DNA of 64,000 bases from DATMER01 sp035556715 (GCA_035556715.1 DATMER010000003.1:106104-170103), one strand, 5' to 3'; numbered from the stretch's first letter, positions 33,570-42,250 are shown. Numbers and translations are program-made. The notes: generated from the letters alone by a model not told the origin.

Positions 33570-35155
33570 GTCGTCTCCTTCCCGTGCGCCCCATCCACTG
33601 CAGCCTCTCCTTCAAAAATCGAGCCGAAGAAGATGGATTTTCGCTTCCGCAGCATATCCTGGAGCGCCTCCTCCATCCTTGCCCGCACCTCCAGGCTGAT
33701 CTCGCGCACGATGGCCTGGTCGTCAGCGGCCTCCGGCGGGTAGCGGAGATGGACCGGGATGGGCTCCAGGAAGCGAGTGTGCCACTTCGACGGCAGCGGA
33801 ATGACGAACGGCGGCGCGATCGGCAGGAACGGCCACTCGGTGTACCTCTTGAACCAGCTCCACTCGATCTTGCCCAGGATCGGGTAGATCTCGGCGCTCC
33901 CCACGGTGACGAAGGGAATGATCGGCGCCCGGCCGCGCAGCGCCGTGCGCACGAACTCGTCGCGCCCGAACTTCTTGAGCTTGTAGGCGTCCTTGTACAT
34001 CGAGAACGCTCCGCGGATCCCCTCCGGGTAGAAGCCCAGCAGCTCGTCGTTGCCGAGCACCCACTCCGCGTTCTCCTGGCAGGCCACGATGCCGCCCAGC
34101 TTGGTCATGTAGTTGGCCAGGAACGGGAACTTGATCAGCCCGGGATGGATCAGGAACCTTGGGTGGCGCCCCACCTCCGTCGCGATCGTGTGCAGGGTCA
34201 TGACCCCGTCCCAGGGCTGGAAGCCGCGGTGCACGCCCACCAGCATGGCCCTCCCCTGCCGCGGCACGTGCTCCAGGCCGCGGACCTCGATGCGCCACCA
34301 GCGCCGGTGGAGGAAGCGGAAGAGCGTGCGTCCGTAAGCGGCGATGTAGCCCTTGTCCATCCCGTAAGGGTCGAACTCGGAGGCTCCCGCGCTCGACGGC
34401 TCGAAGCCCAGCTCGTCCTTGATCTTCCGGTTGGAGACGGTCGACGAATAGCGAATGGCGTCGAGCTGGCCGGCCGGATCGGCCCAGCCCAACCGGGCCG
34501 CGGCGGCACGAGCCAGCCGCTGCACGGTGAGGGGCAGCGGCACGCGGCGCACCCCGGCCTGCCGAAGAACGGCACGGAGCGGGGCCGCGCCATCCGGAGC
34601 TACGTGATAAACCCCGCGGTCTCCCCGCTCCAGCGCCCGGGCCACGGCCTCGGCCAGGTCTTCCGGGCTCAGGAGCTGGACCGACGGGTCGTGGCCCGCC
34701 AGGGTGAAGGCGACCTTGCCATGGAGCAGGCGGCTCAAGTAGTCCGGGCTGTCCCGGGCGAGGACGGCTACCGGCCGGAGGATCGTCAGCGCGGTCCCCT
34801 CCAGAAGGCGTTCCGCGAGCTCCTCCAACTCGTTCCAGGCCTGGGCGATGGGGTTGCGGGCGAAGCTCCGGACGGCCTCGCCCACATGCCCGGGATGATC
34901 GTGGCGGGGGGAGTGGACTGCCGCGCTCGACAGCAGCACGAGCTTCGCCACCCGGCTCGCGGCCAAGGTCCGGAGGTTCGCCTCGGCTTCCTCCAGGTCG
35001 GGCAGGGAGAGCTTTCTGCCGCGGAGCCGCGGACGGTAGACGACTGCATCCGCCGTCTCCCGGGGATCTCTCACGACCTCGTGGTCCGCCGCCAGCCGGG
35101 CAGCGATCGCGGCAGTCACGCCGTCGTCGGGTCCCAGGAGGAGGACGCGCGCCAT
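33566..35155 (-). CDS. NAD-dependent epimerase/SDR fused to lysophospholipid acyltransferase
   Basis: A 529-residue two-domain fusion. Residues 1-255 are an extended-SDR Rossmann domain (ARVLLLGPDDGVTAAIAARL; LVLLSSAAVHS; LEGTALTILRPVAVL; LLSPEDLAEAVARAL), apparently without a clean YxxxK. Residues about 280-510 are a PlsC-type acyltransferase with HRGFQPWD (acceptor/catalytic His block) and GFYPEGIRGAF. Such fusions are found in actinobacterial and myxobacterial lipid clusters. Probably it acylates a lipid alcohol or glycerophosphate at the membrane. GGGAGG precedes the ATG at 35155, 4 nt after the HMG-CoA reductase stop. Confidence 0.88.
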   Translation of the reverse strand: MARVLLLGPDDGVTAAIAARLAADHEVVRDPRETADAVVYRPRLRGRKLSLPDLEEAEANLRTLAASRVAKLVLLSSAAVHSPRHDHPGHVGEAVRSFARNPIAQAWNELEELAERLLEGTALTILRPVAVLARDSPDYLSRLLHGKVAFTLAGHDPSVQLLSPEDLAEAVARALERGDRGVYHVAPDGAAPLRAVLRQAGVRRVPLPLTVQRLARAAAARLGWADPAGQLDAIRYSSTVSNRKIKDELGFEPSSAGASEFDPYGMDKGYIAAYGRTLFRFLHRRWWRIEVRGLEHVPRQGRAMLVGVHRGFQPWDGVMTLHTIATEVGRHPRFLIHPGLIKFPFLANYMTKLGGIVACQENAEWVLGNDELLGFYPEGIRGAFSMYKDAYKLKKFGRDEFVRTALRGRAPIIPFVTVGSAEIYPILGKIEWSWFKRYTEWPFLPIAPPFVIPLPSKWHTRFLEPIPVHLRYPPEAADDQAIVREISLEVRARMEEALQDMLRKRKSIFFGSIFEGEAAVDGAHGKETT

Positions 35156-35159
35156 GGGA

Positions 35160-36380
35160 TCACCCTCCCGCTTCCACCGGCCGGTTGCGGCCGTAGGTCT
35201 CGTGGGCGTCGACGAACTCGCCGCTCGCGATCGCCGCGCCGAAGGACAGCTCGCCGCCGAGCACCAGCGCGGCGGCGAGCTCGGCCAGCTTCGGCGCCTT
35301 GCCGTCACCGGCACAGTCGAGCATCTCCAGGCACTCGCGGGCAGTTCCGAGCCCCGTGCCTCCGCCCACGGTCGCCACGGTCAGCGACGGCAGGGTCACG
35401 CTCGCATACAGGTCGCCCCCCTCCAGGACTTCGAAAGAGGTGACGCCGACCGCGGAGTTGGCGACGTTGGCCACGTCCTGGCCGCAGGCGATGAAGAGAG
35501 CGGTGAGACCGTTGGCGATGTGGCCGTTGAAGCTCGTGGCGCCCGCCTGCATGTGGCCGAGCACGGTCCGGTGCCAGACGTCGGCCATCCGCTCGGGGGT
35601 CGTGTGCAGGTAGGCGCGGACGAGCCGGGGCGGGAGCCGGGCTCCGGCAATGACCTTCTTGCCCTTACCGCCGGCGAAGAGCGAGCCGCTCGCCCGCTTC
35701 TCGGACTCGGCGCCGCTGAAGACGTAGTAGCGCGGAGCGTGACCGTTCCCGACCAGCCACCGGCAGGCCCGGTCGGTCGCCTTCACGACCATGTTCATGC
35801 CGTGGGCGTCCGCGGTCCAGTAGACGAAGTGGACGACCACCTCCCGTCCCAGGGGAAGAGGCTCCACGCGCAGCAGCCGGCCGTGGCTCGTGGTGGACTC
35901 GGCCTCGGTCTTGAGGGCCTCGAACAGCCCCGGCACCTCGCGCGCGAACGCAGCCGCCTCGGCCACACCGTCGAACAGGAACACGGGCGAGACGCGGTTC
36001 TCGTCCGCCAGGACCCGCGCGGTAGCGCCGCCGGCCCGGGTGAGGATCACGGCGCCCCGCTCGTACGAGCGGACCAGCGCCCCTTCCGTGGTGGCCAGGG
36101 GGATGTAGAAGACGCCCTGCGCGTGCTCACCTTCGACTCGCAACGGTCCCGCGACACCGATCGGCACCTGGGCGACGCCGATCGGGTTCTCGACGTTGCC
36201 CCGCATCGACTCCCCGGGGACGGTGGCGGCGCCGACGTGGCCCAGGCGCGCACCCGTGCGTTCCTCGATCCAGCGCCGCCGCTCCGCGAGGGCCTCCGCG
36301 GAGTAGCCCTGCCCCTCGAGCCGGGGGACCAGGTCGGCCGGCCTCGTTCCCGAAGAGAAGGGGGTGGGATCGCGCATCAC
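35160..36380 (-). CDS. hydroxymethylglutaryl-CoA reductase
   Basis: Reduces HMG-CoA to mevalonate, the committed step of the mevalonate isoprenoid pathway. Signatures: ENPIGVAQVPIGVAGPL, ATTEGALVRSYERGA (catalytic Glu), DAHGMNMV, ESEKRASG (catalytic Lys in the DKK position), FIACGQDVANVANS (catalytic Asp), VGGGTGLGTARECLEML, and HETYGRNR (catalytic His). The layout looks closer to class I enzymes. There is no N-terminal membrane anchor. It starts at GTG 36380, with ATG 36377 an alternative. No other mevalonate gene is in the window, so it may serve a dedicated product rather than housekeeping isoprenoids. Confidence 0.94.
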   Translation of the reverse strand: MMRDPTPFSSGTRPADLVPRLEGQGYSAEALAERRRWIEERTGARLGHVGAATVPGESMRGNVENPIGVAQVPIGVAGPLRVEGEHAQGVFYIPLATTEGALVRSYERGAVILTRAGGATARVLADENRVSPVFLFDGVAEAAAFAREVPGLFEALKTEAESTTSHGRLLRVEPLPLGREVVVHFVYWTADAHGMNMVVKATDRACRWLVGNGHAPRYYVFSGAESEKRASGSLFAGGKGKKVIAGARLPPRLVRAYLHTTPERMADVWHRTVLGHMQAGATSFNGHIANGLTALFIACGQDVANVANSAVGVTSFEVLEGGDLYASVTLPSLTVATVGGGTGLGTARECLEMLDCAGDGKAPKLAELAAALVLGGELSFGAAIASGEFVDAHETYGRNRPVEAGG

Positions 36381-36395
36381 ACGGTGTCCGAGCCC

Positions 36396-36677
36396 CTAAG
36401 CTTGAGCGTGCATCGCCTGCGGCTGGGCCGTCAACTCTCCGAGGCGCTGTTGCACCAGATCCACCATGGCGGGCAGGCTGTCGATCTCCTTGTAACGCTC
36501 GTCGGGGAGCTCCAGCTTGAACGCGAGGTCCACGTCCACCCCGATCTCGAGCAGCGAGAGAGAGTCGAGGTTCAGGTCGTCCCGAAGCGTGTCCTGGTCT
36601 CCGATGCGAGCCGGATCCAGCCCCGACACTTTTCCGATGATCTGCTTGATCTGGGTCCGAATCTCCGCTGCTTCCAT
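36396..36677 (-). CDS. acyl carrier protein
   Basis: A 93-residue carrier with the phosphopantetheine serine in LNLDSLSLLEI (Ser about residue 39) and typical flanking helices (IRTQIKQIIGKVSG; LPAMVDLVQQRL). AAGGGGG precedes the ATG at 36677. It is the first structural gene of the long minus-strand run, 15 nt ahead of HMG-CoA reductase. Its presence implies that a tethered acyl group is made or transferred in this system, probably to or from the SDR-acyltransferase. It has a short extra tail (TAQPQAMHAQA). Confidence 0.93.
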   Translation of the reverse strand: MEAAEIRTQIKQIIGKVSGLDPARIGDQDTLRDDLNLDSLSLLEIGVDVDLAFKLELPDERYKEIDSLPAMVDLVQQRLGELTAQPQAMHAQA

Positions 36678-36734
36678 GGTTCCCCCTTTCCCACCTTAGT
36701 GGTAGACGATTCACTCAGCAATAAACAAGCCGGT

Positions 36735-37427
36735 TCAAAAGAGATCCAGGTCGGCCAGAAGGCCACGCTCGCACGCGAGCCGCACGGCCTCCCGGCGCCG
36801 GTGCACCTGGAGCTTCTCGAGGATGTTGTGCACGTGGTTCTTGACGGTCTGGGTCGTGATGAGGAGCTGCCGGCCGATCTCCTTGTTCCGGAGCCCCTTG
36901 GCCATGAGGGACAGAATCTCCCGCTCCCGCGCGGTGAGCGGTCCGAGGTCCAGTTGATCCAGGACCTCCCGCTCCCGGGCGAGGAGAGCGATCCTCTCCA
37001 CCACCGAGGCGGCGATCCGCGGGGAACACGGGGTCTCCCCCAGATGCACGGACCGGATCACCTCGGCGAGCCCGGCCGGCGTGGCGCTCCGCAGCACGTA
37101 GCCCCGGACCCCGGCCTCGATGAACTCGAGCAGCGTCTCGTCCTCCTGCTCCAGCCCCAGGACGATGGGCTTCGCGTCCGCCAGCCCCTCGCGCAGCTTC
37201 CACAGCCGGTCCAGGGCCTCCCCCGCATTCGACGAAGCGTCGATCAGCACGATGTCGACGGGCTCCCCGGAAACCGCCACCGTCCTCAAGTCCGGCTGGC
37301 GCGAAAGCGAGACGGCGATCGCGTCCGCGAAGAGCTGATCGCTGCTCAGGACCAGGACCGAGATGGGGGGCGGCATGAACGTTGAGGTCGGTTCGGAGGC
37401 TGGGTCTGCGCATCGCTTTTCTTTCAC
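36735..37427 (-). CDS. LuxR/NarL-type response regulator with atypical receiver
   Basis: Receiver domain about residues 20-135 and LuxR-type helix-turn-helix at about residues 165-225 (LTAREREILSLMAKGLRNKE, then TTQTVKNHVHNILEKL). The phosphoacceptor Asp is kept (VDIVLIDASS) but the acidic pair is replaced (VLVLSSDQ) and the conserved Lys is Arg (GYVLRSAT), so control by phosphorylation is doubtful. The apparent first codon is GTG 37427; ATG 37376 (MPPPISVLVL) is an equally good start. It sits just upstream of the ACP-HMGR run in the same direction and is a likely regulator of it. Confidence 0.88.
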   Translation of the reverse strand: MKEKRCADPASEPTSTFMPPPISVLVLSSDQLFADAIAVSLSRQPDLRTVAVSGEPVDIVLIDASSNAGEALDRLWKLREGLADAKPIVLGLEQEDETLLEFIEAGVRGYVLRSATPAGLAEVIRSVHLGETPCSPRIAASVVERIALLAREREVLDQLDLGPLTAREREILSLMAKGLRNKEIGRQLLITTQTVKNHVHNILEKLQVHRRREAVRLACERGLLADLDLF

Positions 37428-37468
37428 TGGAAGAACCCCGGCAATAGACCACCGGATTCAAAGGTGGT

Positions 37469-38275
37469 TCAACGGCGCCTCCGGTCCGGCAGCCAGCCCT
37501 TCTCCACCGCGTGCCTCACCGCCTGCCGCCGGCTCTCGACGCCGAGGGTCTCGAGCACCTTGTGGATGTGGTTCTTGACCGTGTGGACCGAGAGGTAGAG
37601 CCGACGGGCGATCTCATGGTTGCTCAGGTCTTCCGCGATGAGCCGCAGGATCTCCAGCTCGCGTGGCGTCAGGTGGAGGCTCTCCAGCCGGTCGCGCCGG
37701 CGGCGCGCGCGCCCGAGGTCGGCGAGCCGTGAGAACAGGAGATGGGCAACGCGCGGGGGGCAGACCGTCTCGCCGCGGGCCACGTCCAGGATCGACGACC
37801 GCAGCTCCCCCAGCGACTGGTCGCGGAAGAGATAGCCCCGCGCGCCGGCCTCGAAGCAGCGCAGGATCTGGCCGTCCACCTCTCTGGGGCCGACGACCAG
37901 CGTCTTGATGCCCGGGCAGCGCTCCCGGACGCCTTCGATCAACTCCGCCACGCAGTCCGCGGAGCTGTTGATGCCGAGGAGCAGGACGTCCGCGTCCCGC
38001 GAGTCGAGGCTGTCGAGCACGTCCCGGCCGTTCGAGCCGACCGCGACGATCCGGAATCCCTCCTCTTCGGCGAGCGCCGAGGCCAGACACTCGCGGAAGA
38101 GGTGGTGAGAGTCGACGATGGCCAAGCTGATCTCCCCCTCGATCAGGGGTGAGGAATGAGGCCCGCCGAAGAGCCGATCATCTGCGGTTTCATCCATGGT
38201 GGCGAAGACCTGATCAGGCATGGCGAATATCGGGCTCATTATAAACACGGCATGATCCAGTACAGAGATTGCCAT
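37469..38275 (-). CDS. LuxR/NarL-type regulator with receiver lacking the phosphoacceptor
   Basis: A 268-residue paralogue of the next regulator. The receiver (about residues 50-165) reads DADVLLLGINSS where response regulators have DxxLxDxxxP, so the phosphorylated Asp is Gly; the Lys is Arg (GYLFRDQS). The LuxR-type DNA-binding domain is complete (LTPRELEILRLIAEDLSNHE, VHTVKNHIHKVLETLG). It is therefore probably ligand- or partner-controlled. The start could also be ATG 38239. The 5' region holds AT-rich sequence (TTATAAACACGG, 38239-38250) that may carry its promoter. Confidence 0.87.
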   Translation of the reverse strand: MAISVLDHAVFIMSPIFAMPDQVFATMDETADDRLFGGPHSSPLIEGEISLAIVDSHHLFRECLASALAEEEGFRIVAVGSNGRDVLDSLDSRDADVLLLGINSSADCVAELIEGVRERCPGIKTLVVGPREVDGQILRCFEAGARGYLFRDQSLGELRSSILDVARGETVCPPRVAHLLFSRLADLGRARRRRDRLESLHLTPRELEILRLIAEDLSNHEIARRLYLSVHTVKNHIHKVLETLGVESRRQAVRHAVEKGWLPDRRRR

Positions 38276-38346
38276 TTAGCTGTAATAGAGAGTGGCCCTC
38301 TTGGCCATCCACTCCGGAGTGTCTGGCGGCCGAGGCGATGGTTTCG

Positions 38347-39798
38347 TTACGCGGCAGTAGACCTTGGATCGATCCGCCCCACCTCGCCGTCGATGATCAT
38401 CCGGGTGCCGTAGGGCCGCGACAGCTCGGCCACCTTCTCCAGGATGCGCCGGGCGTCTTCGCCCCGGGCCAGGGCGGGGATGCCGCGCTCGTAGAGCGGT
38501 CTCCCATACCCGAGCCCGATGGGATGGATCTCGATGGCGGCCGCCTCGCGGCCTTCGTAGGTTACGACCGGCACGAAGCTCTCCCAGAAGCGCCGCTGGC
38601 TGGTGTAAGGGGTGATCCTGTCGCCGATGCGGGTGGCGTCCAAGGTGTCGGGCGGCAGCCCGTAGGCGGCGAAGGCCTCCGCCGGCATGGGCTCGATGGT
38701 CTCGTGCTGGAAGAAGAAGTTCCCCAGGCTGTAGAAGATGGGCTTCCCCTTGTAGATCTCGACGCCGCGCAGCACGTGGGGACCGGCGAGCAGGAAGGCG
38801 TCGGCCCCGGCGTCGACGCAGGCGCGGGCGAAGGGCTGCACGAAGGGGTCTGGCAGCTCCAGCCGGTCCCGCGCCTCGTGGGCGTGGATCGTGGCGAGGA
38901 CGACCTGCGAGCTGTTCCGCGCGACTTTCAGAGCCTCCGTGATCCGGGTCACGTCCCCCGGGTTGGGCGGGGTCAGGATGTCGATCCGGTCGCCGGCGCT
39001 GAAGGGCATGTCCATGAAGAAGCCCTTGTCCGGATCGGCCTTGCCCAGGACCATCTCTTCCATGCCCTCGAACTCGTCCAGGCCGAGGAGGTCCAGGACG
39101 ACCGGCTCCACCTTCTTGAGGCGCTTGAAGAGGTCCCGGTCCACCTGGAGGCTGTACTGGAGGCTCAGGGGGTTGAGCCCCGGCCGGCCCCGCAGGTAGG
39201 GATGGGCGGGCGAGGCCGCAAAGTATCCCGGGAAGGTGGAGGCGCAGTTGACCTGCCCGACGCGGCCGGCGGGGCTGTCGAAGTAGGCCGGCCGTGCGGC
39301 GTTGGCAAGGTCCGCGCCGGCCCCGGCATGCGGGATCCCGATCCGGTCCAGGTGCTCCAGGGTGAGGGCGAGGCCATCGTAGCCGAAGTCCAGGACGTGG
39401 TTGTTCGCCACACCCACGAAGTCGATGCCGGCCGCAGCCAGCTCGTCGGCGACCCAGGGGGGACCCATGGAGTGCGGATCGACCCCCTTGGGCATGGGAT
39501 AGACACGGCGCGAGTCGGCGATGACCAGCTCGCAGTTGCCCCAGGCGCAGTCGGTGCCGAGCAGGATCTCCCTCAGGGCCAGGAAATCCGGATCGCGGCT
39601 GGTGGAGACCCGCCGCGTCAGGATGCAGTCGCCCACGGCGGCCAGGGTCAGGCGTCCGGTTGAGCTCGGGGGGGTCGGTACCGGCTCTTCCGCGGCCGCC
39701 CGAGGCACCTGCGAGGTCGCGGCGAGGGCCGCCGCGCCCGTGACGGCCTTGAGGAAGCTCCTGCGGTCCATGCGGTCCATGCCGTCCTCACCGCCCAT
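38347..39798 (-). CDS. CapA family protein, Tat-exported
   Basis: A 483-residue metallophosphoesterase-like protein of the CapA/PgsA family, linked to poly-gamma-glutamate and capsule synthesis. It has a twin-arginine signal (DRRSFLKAVTGAAAL), then the family core TLAAVGDCILTR, CELVIAD, GVANNHVLDFGYDG, ATIHAHE and GPHVLRGVEIYKGKPIFYSLGNF. The DxH-like and NNH motifs supply the metal site. GGGGAG precedes the ATG at 39798; in-frame ATGs at 39780 and 39771 are alternatives. The start overlaps the upstream membrane-protein gene by 11 bp. Confidence 0.9.
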   Translation of the reverse strand: MGGEDGMDRMDRRSFLKAVTGAAALAATSQVPRAAAEEPVPTPPSSTGRLTLAAVGDCILTRRVSTSRDPDFLALREILLGTDCAWGNCELVIADSRRVYPMPKGVDPHSMGPPWVADELAAAGIDFVGVANNHVLDFGYDGLALTLEHLDRIGIPHAGAGADLANAARPAYFDSPAGRVGQVNCASTFPGYFAASPAHPYLRGRPGLNPLSLQYSLQVDRDLFKRLKKVEPVVLDLLGLDEFEGMEEMVLGKADPDKGFFMDMPFSAGDRIDILTPPNPGDVTRITEALKVARNSSQVVLATIHAHEARDRLELPDPFVQPFARACVDAGADAFLLAGPHVLRGVEIYKGKPIFYSLGNFFFQHETIEPMPAEAFAAYGLPPDTLDATRIGDRITPYTSQRRFWESFVPVVTYEGREAAAIEIHPIGLGYGRPLYERGIPALARGEDARRILEKVAELSRPYGTRMIIDGEVGRIDPRSTAA

Positions 39799-40171
39799 GG
39801 GCTCTGACTCCCCTCGCCAGGAGGCCGATGCCCCCGAACAGCAGCACCAGCATGACGACCGTGTTGAACAGGCTGGTCTGCTCGAAGTAGATCCGCAGGT
39901 TCATCAGGATGCCGGCGAGGATGATCACCGCGCCGGCCACGAGCAGCAGCCAGCCGAGGACCGAGCGGCCGTTGAAGAAGACAATGGCGATGCCGAAGAT
40001 GAGCGGGACCAGCGAGAGGCCGAACGTGTCGTAGCCCCGCCAGGTCCAGAAGCCGCTGTGCACGGTCACCTGGCTGGTCAGCAGGTAGCCGCCGGCCACC
40101 GCCATCACCAGCCCGATCAGGAACTCCCCCATCCCGCCCGGGGTGCCTCCGGCGCCTCGAAGATCGGTCAT
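39788..40171 (-). CDS. hypothetical four-helix membrane protein
   Basis: A 127-residue protein with hydrophobic helices at about residues 16-33, 50-66, 70-90 and 103-120. A conserved-looking aromatic loop HSGFWTWRGYDTFG lies between helices 1 and 2. GGAGGAG precedes the ATG. Family not recognised. Overlaps CapA by 11 bp, so the two are co-translated. Confidence 0.75.
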   Translation of the reverse strand: MTDLRGAGGTPGGMGEFLIGLVMAVAGGYLLTSQVTVHSGFWTWRGYDTFGLSLVPLIFGIAIVFFNGRSVLGWLLLVAGAVIILAGILMNLRIYFEQTSLFNTVVMLVLLFGGIGLLARGVRAHGR

Positions 40172-40198
40172 GCAGTACTCCTCCGTCGTCGGCCAAGT

Positions 40199-40807
40199 CT
40201 AAACCACGAAACGTTTGCGCAGGATGACGTGGCGGTAGGTGCCGACCGTGGGCTCGTCATGGACGACCTCCAGCGGCGCGCCGGAATGGGCGAGGATCTC
40301 CCCCATCCGCCTATTGGTGCTGGTGAAAATGAAATCGAGCAGCGCGAGAAAGGCGCGGCGGAGGACGCCCGGCCGCTCGCCCTCGGCCAGGAACTTGTCG
40401 AACACGGCCACGCGCCCCCCGGGGCGCAGCACCCGCGCGGTCTCCGCCAGGCACCGGGCGGGATCGGGGATCACTTCCAGGACCATGTGCAGGACCGCCG
40501 CGTCGAAGGAGCCGTCCGGCAGGTCGAGGGCCAGCGCATTCATCACGCGGTACTCGATGTTCGGCCGGGCGTGAGTCTCGGCCTGGCGCAGCATGGCCGG
40601 CGTCAGGTCGGCCGCCAGCACCCGGACATCGTCCGGCAGGAAGGGCAGGTCGGCACCGGTGCCGCAGCCGATCACGGCCACCCGCTCCCCGGGCCGCAGG
40701 GCGAGAAGCTCGATCGAGCGCCGCCGCTGCGGATGGAGCCTGGTCACCCGGTCGTAGTGCGGAGCCCAGAGGGTGTAGCGGAAGCGGAGCCAGGCGTTCG
40801 AGGGCAT
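40199..40807 (-). CDS. class I SAM-dependent methyltransferase (UbiE-like)
   Basis: A 202-residue protein with the SAM-binding motifs VAVIGCGTGADLPFL (motif I), VLAADLTPAML (motif II acid), ALDLPDGSFDAAVLHMVLEVI and ETARVLRPGGRVAVFDKFL. The N-terminal WAPHYDRVTRLHPQRR is typical of the UbiE/COQ5-like and phospholipid N-methyltransferase subgroup. The substrate is unknown; a lipid or quinone is plausible. It stands between the membrane protein and the SPASM-like protein, all in the same direction. Confidence 0.9.
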   Translation of the reverse strand: MPSNAWLRFRYTLWAPHYDRVTRLHPQRRRSIELLALRPGERVAVIGCGTGADLPFLPDDVRVLAADLTPAMLRQAETHARPNIEYRVMNALALDLPDGSFDAAVLHMVLEVIPDPARCLAETARVLRPGGRVAVFDKFLAEGERPGVLRRAFLALLDFIFTSTNRRMGEILAHSGAPLEVVHDEPTVGTYRHVILRKRFVV

Positions 40808-40847
40808 GGGCGCGGGGAGGATATCCCAGAGGCGCCCTTCTCCGCTC

Positions 40848-42116
40848 TCAGCAGGGCGCCTTCGCGCTCCACAGCGAAGTGCCCCCGGGCATGGCCGGCA
40901 ACTCGTCGGGCAGGCCGGAGGGCTCGCCGAAGACCCGCAGCACCTGGAGCGGATCGGCCTGGGCCAGGCGGTGGTAGAGGCGCAGGGCGGCCTCGGCCTC
41001 CGTGCCCCAGACCGCGCAGATCTCCGGGGTCCGTGTCTCGGCCTCGGCCTCGGAGATCAGGGTGGCGCTGTTGCGGCAGAGGTAGCGGGCCCAGCAGCCC
41101 ACGCAGCAGGTGCCGCCATCCGCGGGCCAGCTCTCCACGCCCTCCTCCAGGAGGAGCGCCAGAGGCTCGCTCTGCAGGAGCCGGCGGACGATGCGGGTGA
41201 CCGGCCGGAAGTCGATGGGGACGACCCGCGCCGCCAGGTCCCGGGCGATCTCCTCCACCACGCCGAGCAGGTCGGCGTGGAAGTCGCGCAGCCAGGCGTC
41301 CGGGAGCTCTTCCTCGCCGGCGGGACCGGCAGGCACCCGGACAGCGTCGAGGTGCTGCACGCCGAGCTGTCTCGCCCAGGCCCAGAGCTCCTTCAGGCGG
41401 GCGTCCCGGGCCAGGGTGAAGCTCACGGTGACGCGGCCGGCGAGGCCTTCCATCCATAGGAGCAGCAGGGCGCGCTCGGTATTTCGGGCAGGGCGGGCAG
41501 GCCGGCCTGGCCGGGAGGGTCCGGGGAACATGCCACAGTGGAGGCGGACGTGCACCGGCAGAGAGGAGAGGAAGGTCGAGATCGCCGGCGTCACCTGGCC
41601 CGCGTCGAGCCCGAGATCGAACGAGACCTCCTGCCCGGCATCGGCCGCCATCCGCCGCGCCTCGATCACGATCCGCTCCACCAGTCCGGCGCCGGGGAAC
41701 GCCCCGTCCCAGTCCAGGTGGAGCTGCACGCGAGGCGCCCCGAACGCCTGCCGGAACGCGACCTCGACGTCCCGGTACGCGGCCTCCTCCGACAGGGAGT
41801 CGATCCGGACGCGAATATCTCCTTCCAGGGGGGAAGCCATCCCGGAGCTCCGGCCCCAGGGCGCGGGCCACGGCCCGTCCGGAGCCCAGCCCTCCATCGT
41901 GATCAGATCCTCCCCGACCAGCCAGCTCAACAGGTCGTCGTCCGGGTCACCCGTCTCCAGAGCGGGGGCGACGTGGAGCTGAAGCTCCTCCGGGACCTCG
42001 AGCACGGCCGCCCTCTCCAGGTCATAGATCAGACTGCAGGCGCCATCCTCATCGATCAGCGGGTGCAGCGCTCGCCAACGCAGGGCCCCCGGCATGGGCA
42101 TGCTGGCTGTGCTCAT
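40848..42116 (-). CDS. SPASM/radical-SAM-like protein lacking the CxxxCxxC motif
   Basis: A 422-residue protein. The N-terminal 100 residues resemble a peptide-recognition region (SLIYDLERAAVLEVPEELQLHVAP). Residues 115-310 have the alternating beta/alpha rhythm of a radical SAM barrel (VQLHLDWDGAFPGAGLVERI) but no CxxxCxxC anywhere. The C-terminal GTCCVGCWARYLCRNS retains a SPASM-type cysteine cluster. It could be a pseudo-enzyme partner or a repurposed peptide-binding protein. AAGGAGGTAG precedes the ATG. No obvious short precursor-peptide gene is adjacent. Family placement is by eye. Confidence 0.65.
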   Translation of the reverse strand: MSTASMPMPGALRWRALHPLIDEDGACSLIYDLERAAVLEVPEELQLHVAPALETGDPDDDLLSWLVGEDLITMEGWAPDGPWPAPWGRSSGMASPLEGDIRVRIDSLSEEAAYRDVEVAFRQAFGAPRVQLHLDWDGAFPGAGLVERIVIEARRMAADAGQEVSFDLGLDAGQVTPAISTFLSSLPVHVRLHCGMFPGPSRPGRPARPARNTERALLLLWMEGLAGRVTVSFTLARDARLKELWAWARQLGVQHLDAVRVPAGPAGEEELPDAWLRDFHADLLGVVEEIARDLAARVVPIDFRPVTRIVRRLLQSEPLALLLEEGVESWPADGGTCCVGCWARYLCRNSATLISEAEAETRTPEICAVWGTEAEAALRLYHRLAQADPLQVLRVFGEPSGLPDELPAMPGGTSLWSAKAPC

Positions 42117-42250
42117 TTGCTACCTCCTTCAGCGCTGTCCATCGGCTCAGCCCCGCCGCTATGTCTTTAGGACTAAACAGCATGCGGCCTTACCCTCTAA
42201 TAACTCTGTTGCCGCTGGGCCGTTTCGCGGGACAACTTTTCGGAGGAAAT

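Noticed and set aside
37440..37468. ACCACC/GGTGGT stem between the two LuxR-type genes as a terminator
   Set aside because: Stem of only six pairs and no T-run on either strand.
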